Notes under the pieces: generated by a model
What the model was told of the DNA's origin: nothing
What the model saw: only the letters and a program-made list of their open reading frames with translations
The model's database searches: none
Position numbers and translations under genes: made by a program
In this document: in pieces, positions 21,818 to 25,444 of the stretch
Position numbering within the stretch: the first letter of the stretch is position 1
Layout of the letters: every line of letters begins with the position of its first letter
Source of the DNA: DASUBV01 sp035763085
GTDB taxonomy: Bacteria; Actinomycetota; Actinomycetes; Streptosporangiales; Streptosporangiaceae
Assembly: GCA_035763085.1 (NCBI GenBank)
Contig: DASUBV010000341.1
Span: forward strand, 1 to 25,444
Direction: 5' to 3'
Length of the DNA: 25,444 bases

Positions 21818-23445
21818 CCGCGGTCGGCGACCGCGCCCCGGCGCGGCTGCCCGCCCGGCCCGGCCGCGACGGCTTCGGCCAGCTGCTGCACGCCGAGTGG
21901 ACCAAGTTCCGCACTGTCCGCGGCTGGCTGATCGGGATGATCGTGGCCGCGCTGGCGAGCGTGCTGATGGGGCTGCTGACCGCCGGCAGCGCGCATATCG
22001 CCTGCCGGCGGCCGGGCCTGCCGCCGGCGACCGGCCGGGGCTGTCTGCCCGGCATCCCGGTCGGGCCGGGCGGCGAGGCGGTCACCGACAGCTTTTACTT
22101 CGTGCACCGGCAGCTGGGCCGCGACGGCAGCATGACCGTCCGGGTCAGCGGGCTGTCCGGCCGCTACGGGGCCGACGGCGGGCAGGCAGGCGGCGAGCAG
22201 GCGGGCGGCGGCCCGCCGGCCATGGTGCCCGGGCTGCAGCCGTGGTCCAAGGCCGGGGTCATCATCGCGGCGAACACCCGGCCGGGCGCGGCGTACGCCG
22301 CGATGATGGCGACCGGCCAGCACGGCGTGCGGCTGCAGTGGAACTACACCCACGACACCGCCGGGCTGCCCGGCGCCGCATCCGCGGCGGCGCCGCGCTG
22401 GCTGCGGCTGACCCGCGCCGGGGACACCCTCACCGGTGCGGACTCGGCCGACGGCCGGCACTGGAGCCAGGTCGGCACCGTCACCCTGCCCGGGCTGCCG
22501 GCGAGCGTCCCGGCCGGGCTGTTCGTCGCCTCGCCGCAGCATGTGGAAACCTCGGCGTTCTTCGGCGGGTCCAGCGGGTCGAACACCGGCAGCGAGGCCA
22601 CGGCCGTCTTCGACCACGTCGCGCTGCGCGGCGGTGACCCCGGCGGGCAGTGGTCCGGCGGGTTCGTCGGCGGCGGCCCGCGGGCGCCCTACCCGCTGCC
22701 CGCCGGCGAGTACCGGCAGGCCGGCGGCGTGTTCACGGTGACCGGGTCCGGCGACATCGCCCCGGACGTGACCGGGCCGGGGGCCACGTTCCCGTCGGCC
22801 ACCATCGAGGATCACCTGGTCGGCATGTTCGCCGGGCTGATCGCGGTCGTCGTGGTGGCGGCGATGTTCATGACCGCCGAGTACCGCCGCGGCCTGATCC
22901 GCATCACGCTGGCAGCCAGCCCGCGGCGCGGCCGGGTGCTGGCCGCCAAGGCCGTGATCGTCGGCGCCGCGGCCTTCGCGGCCGGGCTGGTGGCGGCCAT
23001 CGTCTCGGTGACGGCCGGCACGCGGCTGGCGGGCGCCGAGGGCATCTACGTGCTGCCGGTGTCGGCACTGACGCAGGTGCGGGTGATCGCGGGCAGCGCG
23101 GCGCTGCTGGCGGTCTCCGCGGTGCTGGCACTGGCCATCGGCGCGCTGCTGCGGCGCACCGCCGCCGCCGTGGCGGCCGGCATCGTGGTGATCGTGCTGC
23201 CGTTCATCCTCGGCGTCGGCTCGATCCTGCCCGTGGGCGCGGCGGACTGGCTGCTGCGGCTCACCCCCGCGGCCGGGTTCGCGGTCCAGCAGAGCCTGCC
23301 GGCGTACGCGCAGGTCAACTCCGCGTACACGCCCGCCGGCGGGTACTACCCGCTGCCGCCGTGGGCCGGCTTCGCGGTGCTGTGCGGCTACGCCGCCCTG
23401 ACCCTGATCCTGGCCGTGATCCTGCTGCGCCGGCGCGACGCATGA
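21814..23445 (+). CDS. ABC permease with large extracytoplasmic beta-sandwich-like insert
   Basis: 543 residues, roughly twice a normal ABC-2-type permease. A cytoplasmic start with HAEWTKFRTVRGW (26-38) leads to TM1 (about 39-60). Residues ~61-335 then form a long insert, followed by TM2 (about 336-353) and the remaining membrane helices to the RRRDA end. Within the insert, residues 90-272 read like a DUF1349/laminin-G-type beta-sandwich: DSFYFVHRQLGRDGSMTVRV, WSKAGVIIAANTRPG, WLRLTRAGDTLTG and DGRHWSQVGTVTL. If TM1 is correctly placed the insert lies outside the cell, where it could bind a glycan or envelope target. ATGA overlap with the ATPase gene. Confidence 0.88.
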   Translation: MTAVGDRAPARLPARPGRDGFGQLLHAEWTKFRTVRGWLIGMIVAALASVLMGLLTAGSAHIACRRPGLPPATGRGCLPGIPVGPGGEAVTDSFYFVHRQLGRDGSMTVRVSGLSGRYGADGGQAGGEQAGGGPPAMVPGLQPWSKAGVIIAANTRPGAAYAAMMATGQHGVRLQWNYTHDTAGLPGAASAAAPRWLRLTRAGDTLTGADSADGRHWSQVGTVTLPGLPASVPAGLFVASPQHVETSAFFGGSSGSNTGSEATAVFDHVALRGGDPGGQWSGGFVGGGPRAPYPLPAGEYRQAGGVFTVTGSGDIAPDVTGPGATFPSATIEDHLVGMFAGLIAVVVVAAMFMTAEYRRGLIRITLAASPRRGRVLAAKAVIVGAAAFAAGLVAAIVSVTAGTRLAGAEGIYVLPVSALTQVRVIAGSAALLAVSAVLALAIGALLRRTAAAVAAGIVVIVLPFILGVGSILPVGAADWLLRLTPAAGFAVQQSLPAYAQVNSAYTPAGGYYPLPPWAGFAVLCGYAALTLILAVILLRRRDA

Positions 23446-24353
23446 ATCCCGCGAGCGAGGCGGAGGGGCGCGTCGCCGCCTGGAGCGCGGAGCGCGGAGC
23501 GAGCGACGAGAGCCGGCGGTGCCATCGAGCGCGCCGCCACCGGGTGGGCAGTGCACTGCGGTGCCCCGCCGGCTCGCACGCCGTGCACGCGGAGTGGACC
23601 AAGCTGCGGACGGTGCCGGGGACGGGCTGGCTGGCGGCCGGGGCTGTCGCGGTGACGGCGGCGGTCAGCGTCCTGGCCCTGGCCGCTACCCGGTGCCCGG
23701 CGGGCACCGCCTGCCCGGTGGACACGGCCCGGCTGAGCCTGACCGGGGTGCAGGCCGGGCAGGCCGTGGTGGCGGTGCTCGCTGTGCTCAGCATCGGCAG
23801 TGAGTACAGCACGGGCATGATCCGGGTGACGCTGGCGGCGCTGCCGCGCCGGACGGAACTGCTGGCGGCCAAGGCGGCGGTCGTCACCGGGCTGGCCCTG
23901 GCGGCCGGGACGGCCGCGGTGGCGTGCTGCCTGCTGGCCGGGCGGCTGCTGCTGCCCGGCCAGGGTTTCACGCCGGCCAGGGGCTTCGGCCTGCTGTCGG
24001 TGACGGACGGGCCGCAGCTGCGGGCGTTCGCGGGCTCGGTGCTCTACCTCGGCCTGATCGGCTTGCTCAGCGTCGGCCTTTCCGTTCTGATTCGCGATCC
24101 GGGCACCGCCATCGGGACGGTCCTCGGGCTGCTCTACCTGTCCCCGATCATCGCGGCGTTCCTCGGCGGCAGCCCGGTCTGGCAGCACCGGGTGGAGCGG
24201 TACGCGCCGATGAGTGCGGGGCTGGCGATCCAGGACACGACGGGGCTGCACGGGCTGCCGGTGGGGCCGTGGGGCGGGCTGGGCGTGCTGGCCGCGTGGG
24301 CCGGGGCGGCGCTGGTGGCCGGCGCGGTGGCGCTGCGCTGGCAGGACGCATGA
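23442..24353 (+). CDS. ABC permease, second subunit
   Basis: A 303-residue permease without the insert. It repeats the motif HAEWTKLRTV seen in its neighbour, then shows TM1 (about 60-80) and a short cysteine-containing loop (CPAGTACPVD). Later come EYSTGMIRVTLAALPRR, which parallels EYRRGLIRITLAASPRR in the first permease, and four further helices, ending RWQDA. It should pair with the larger permease as a heterodimer. ATG 23442 overlaps the previous stop (ATGA). The ~45 residues before HAEW are of odd, charged composition; GTG 23544 is an alternative start that would omit most of them. Confidence 0.88.
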   Translation: MNPASEAEGRVAAWSAERGASDESRRCHRARRHRVGSALRCPAGSHAVHAEWTKLRTVPGTGWLAAGAVAVTAAVSVLALAATRCPAGTACPVDTARLSLTGVQAGQAVVAVLAVLSIGSEYSTGMIRVTLAALPRRTELLAAKAAVVTGLALAAGTAAVACCLLAGRLLLPGQGFTPARGFGLLSVTDGPQLRAFAGSVLYLGLIGLLSVGLSVLIRDPGTAIGTVLGLLYLSPIIAAFLGGSPVWQHRVERYAPMSAGLAIQDTTGLHGLPVGPWGGLGVLAAWAGAALVAGAVALRWQDA

Positions 24354-24396
24354 GCGACGGGCCGGCCGGCGCGGGGCGCGCGACAGGCCAGGCGGC

Positions 24397-25341
24397 TCAG
24401 GCCAGGCAGGTCAGCGGCGCGCCGCCGTTATAGGTAACCATGTCGGCCAGCGCGCCGAGGGTATCGACGGGCCCGCCGCGCGGGGTGCCGTTCAGCTCGG
24501 CCATGGCGCGGTGCAGGTTGCCGACGATCCGCTCGCGGTCGGGCCAGGCGGCGTACGGGCCGAGGTCGGCCTGGCACGCGGCCTCGAGCGGGGTGAGGCC
24601 GGCGTCGCGGGCCCGGCCGGCCAGGTCCAGCACGAAGCGCAGGTAGCCGAGGGTGGCGTCGAGGGGCTCGCGGCCGCTGAAGACGGGTCCGTGGCCGGGC
24701 ACGATGACCTGCGCGCCCAGCGGCGCGATGGCCTGCTCCAGGACCTCGATGGCGCCGGCCACGGAGCCCATGAGCAGGAACGGGGTGCCGCCGTGGAAGA
24801 TGAGGTCACCGCAGAACAGCACGGAGCGCTCGGGGATCCAGATCAGAGTGTCGTTGGTGGTGTGCGCGGGGGTTCCGGCGTAGCGGACCTCGGCTCGGGT
24901 GTCACCGCTGTGCAGGGTGATCTGGTCGGCGAAGGTGATGAACGGCGGGTCCAGGGTGAGGTCGCCCCAGTCGGGGCCATCCCAGAACGGCAGCTCCCGC
25001 GGCGGGCCGAAGGCGATGGCCTCGGGCCGGGCCCGCTCCTGGCCGATGATCGCCGCGCCGGGGAACAGGCAGTTGCCGAAGGTGTGGTCGCCGTGGTGGT
25101 GGGTGTTGATCACGGCGCGGACGGGCGCGGGCGTGACGGTCGCGATGGCGGCCTGGTAGGCGCGGGTCCGGCGCTCGGTGGCGCAGGCGTCGATGCTGAT
25201 GACGCCCTGCGGGCCGGCCAGGAATCCGGTGTTGTTGATCCACCAGGTGCCGTCGGGCTGCACGTAGGCGTACACGCCGTCGGCGACCTGGCGCAGCTCG
25301 GGGCGCCCCGGTGCGGTGATGTCGGTGGGCGAACTGGTCAT
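24397..25341 (-). CDS. Metallo-beta-lactamase-fold hydrolase
   Basis: A 314-residue MBL-fold protein. The zinc-binding motif is THHHGDHTFGN with His81, His83, Asp85 and His86. Further ligands are expected at the His of AGTPAHTTNDT, the Asp of LFCGDLIF and the His of IVPGHGPV. There is no signal peptide, and the length exceeds a bare MBL domain by a ~70-residue helical C-terminal part. Such proteins include glyoxalase-II-like thioesterases, quinoprotein-associated hydrolases and lactonases; none can be singled out. GGGGGAGGAG precedes ATG 25341. It follows the edge gene at 25387 by 45 bases on the same strand, so the two may be one operon. Confidence 0.93.
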   Translation of the reverse strand: MTSSPTDITAPGRPELRQVADGVYAYVQPDGTWWINNTGFLAGPQGVISIDACATERRTRAYQAAIATVTPAPVRAVINTHHHGDHTFGNCLFPGAAIIGQERARPEAIAFGPPRELPFWDGPDWGDLTLDPPFITFADQITLHSGDTRAEVRYAGTPAHTTNDTLIWIPERSVLFCGDLIFHGGTPFLLMGSVAGAIEVLEQAIAPLGAQVIVPGHGPVFSGREPLDATLGYLRFVLDLAGRARDAGLTPLEAACQADLGPYAAWPDRERIVGNLHRAMAELNGTPRGGPVDTLGALADMVTYNGGAPLTCLA

Positions 25342-25386
25342 CTGGCTCCTCCCCCTGTCCGGGAGCCTAGCCGCTGCCCGGCCGCT

Positions 25387-25444
25387 CAGCCGGGAATGAG
25401 GTAGCTGGCCAGGTGGGCGTACGGGCTGGCCAGAAGGGGCCGGC
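25387..25444 (-). CDS. C-terminal tail of an unknown gene, cut by window edge
   Basis: Reading the minus strand from the window edge, an open frame codes ...RPLLASPYAHLASYLIPG and then TGA at 25389-25387. Only 18 residues are visible, so no family can be assigned. It is supported by its same-strand position 45 bases ahead of the MBL gene, and by the absence of any other gene-like signal there. Confidence 0.4.

Noticed and set aside
21643..23556. Long minus-strand open frame opposite the ABC genes
   Set aside because: Antisense shadow with low-complexity Arg/Gly/His translation; the plus strand has Walker motifs and membrane helices.

Overview
The window is very GC-rich, with strong third-position G/C bias, purine-rich ribosome sites of the GGAGG type, many GTG starts and frequent ATGA or GTGA stop/start overlaps. 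This fits a high-GC actinomycete chromosome (Streptosporangiales or Streptomyces-like). The species cannot be read from the sequence. I see no rRNA, tRNA, CRISPR array, transposase, integrase or phage gene. The window has 24 complete protein genes and one truncated gene at each edge.

Layout. Bases 1-2050 hold a truncated unknown gene and an NCS1 purine/pyrimidine-type permease, both on the minus strand and each preceded by a similar 19-bp palindrome. Bases 2114-3515 hold a divergent NmrA-like reductase and HxlR regulator with a 10-bp palindrome between them. Bases 3530-4311 hold a MerR-family regulator and a thioredoxin, translationally coupled and apparently transcribed as a leaderless mRNA from a textbook MerR promoter (19-bp spacer over a perfect 16-bp dyad). 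Bases 4368-8654 hold the most interesting block: two alpha/beta hydrolases, an ATP-grasp ligase and a GCS2-type glutamate-cysteine-ligase homologue in one tight operon. This looks like an amidoligase pathway that makes or modifies a small peptide or amide.

Bases 8767-16683 carry single genes: a membrane-anchored Lys/Pro repeat protein, a DUF3224 protein, an FAD-linked oxidoreductase lacking the usual flavin-linking His, an SDR protein lacking the catalytic Tyr/Lys with a divergent MmyB-type regulator, a TTC38-like TPR protein and glycerol kinase. Bases 17008-18633 hold an SMR exporter coupled to a cupin, then a convergent methyltransferase.

Bases 18641-24353 form a probable stress-response module. 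An HK-RR two-component pair is transcribed divergently from an ABC exporter (ATPase plus two permeases), with a perfectly symmetrical nested dyad between them. The first permease carries a ~270-residue extracytoplasmic insert that resembles a DUF1349/laminin-G-like beta-sandwich. This suggests a sensor-transporter unit facing the cell envelope. The window ends with a metallo-beta-lactamase-fold hydrolase and the tail of an unidentified gene.

Several intergenic regions carry short tandem repeats (15, 17, 19 and 74-bp periods) and strong palindromes, described individually below.
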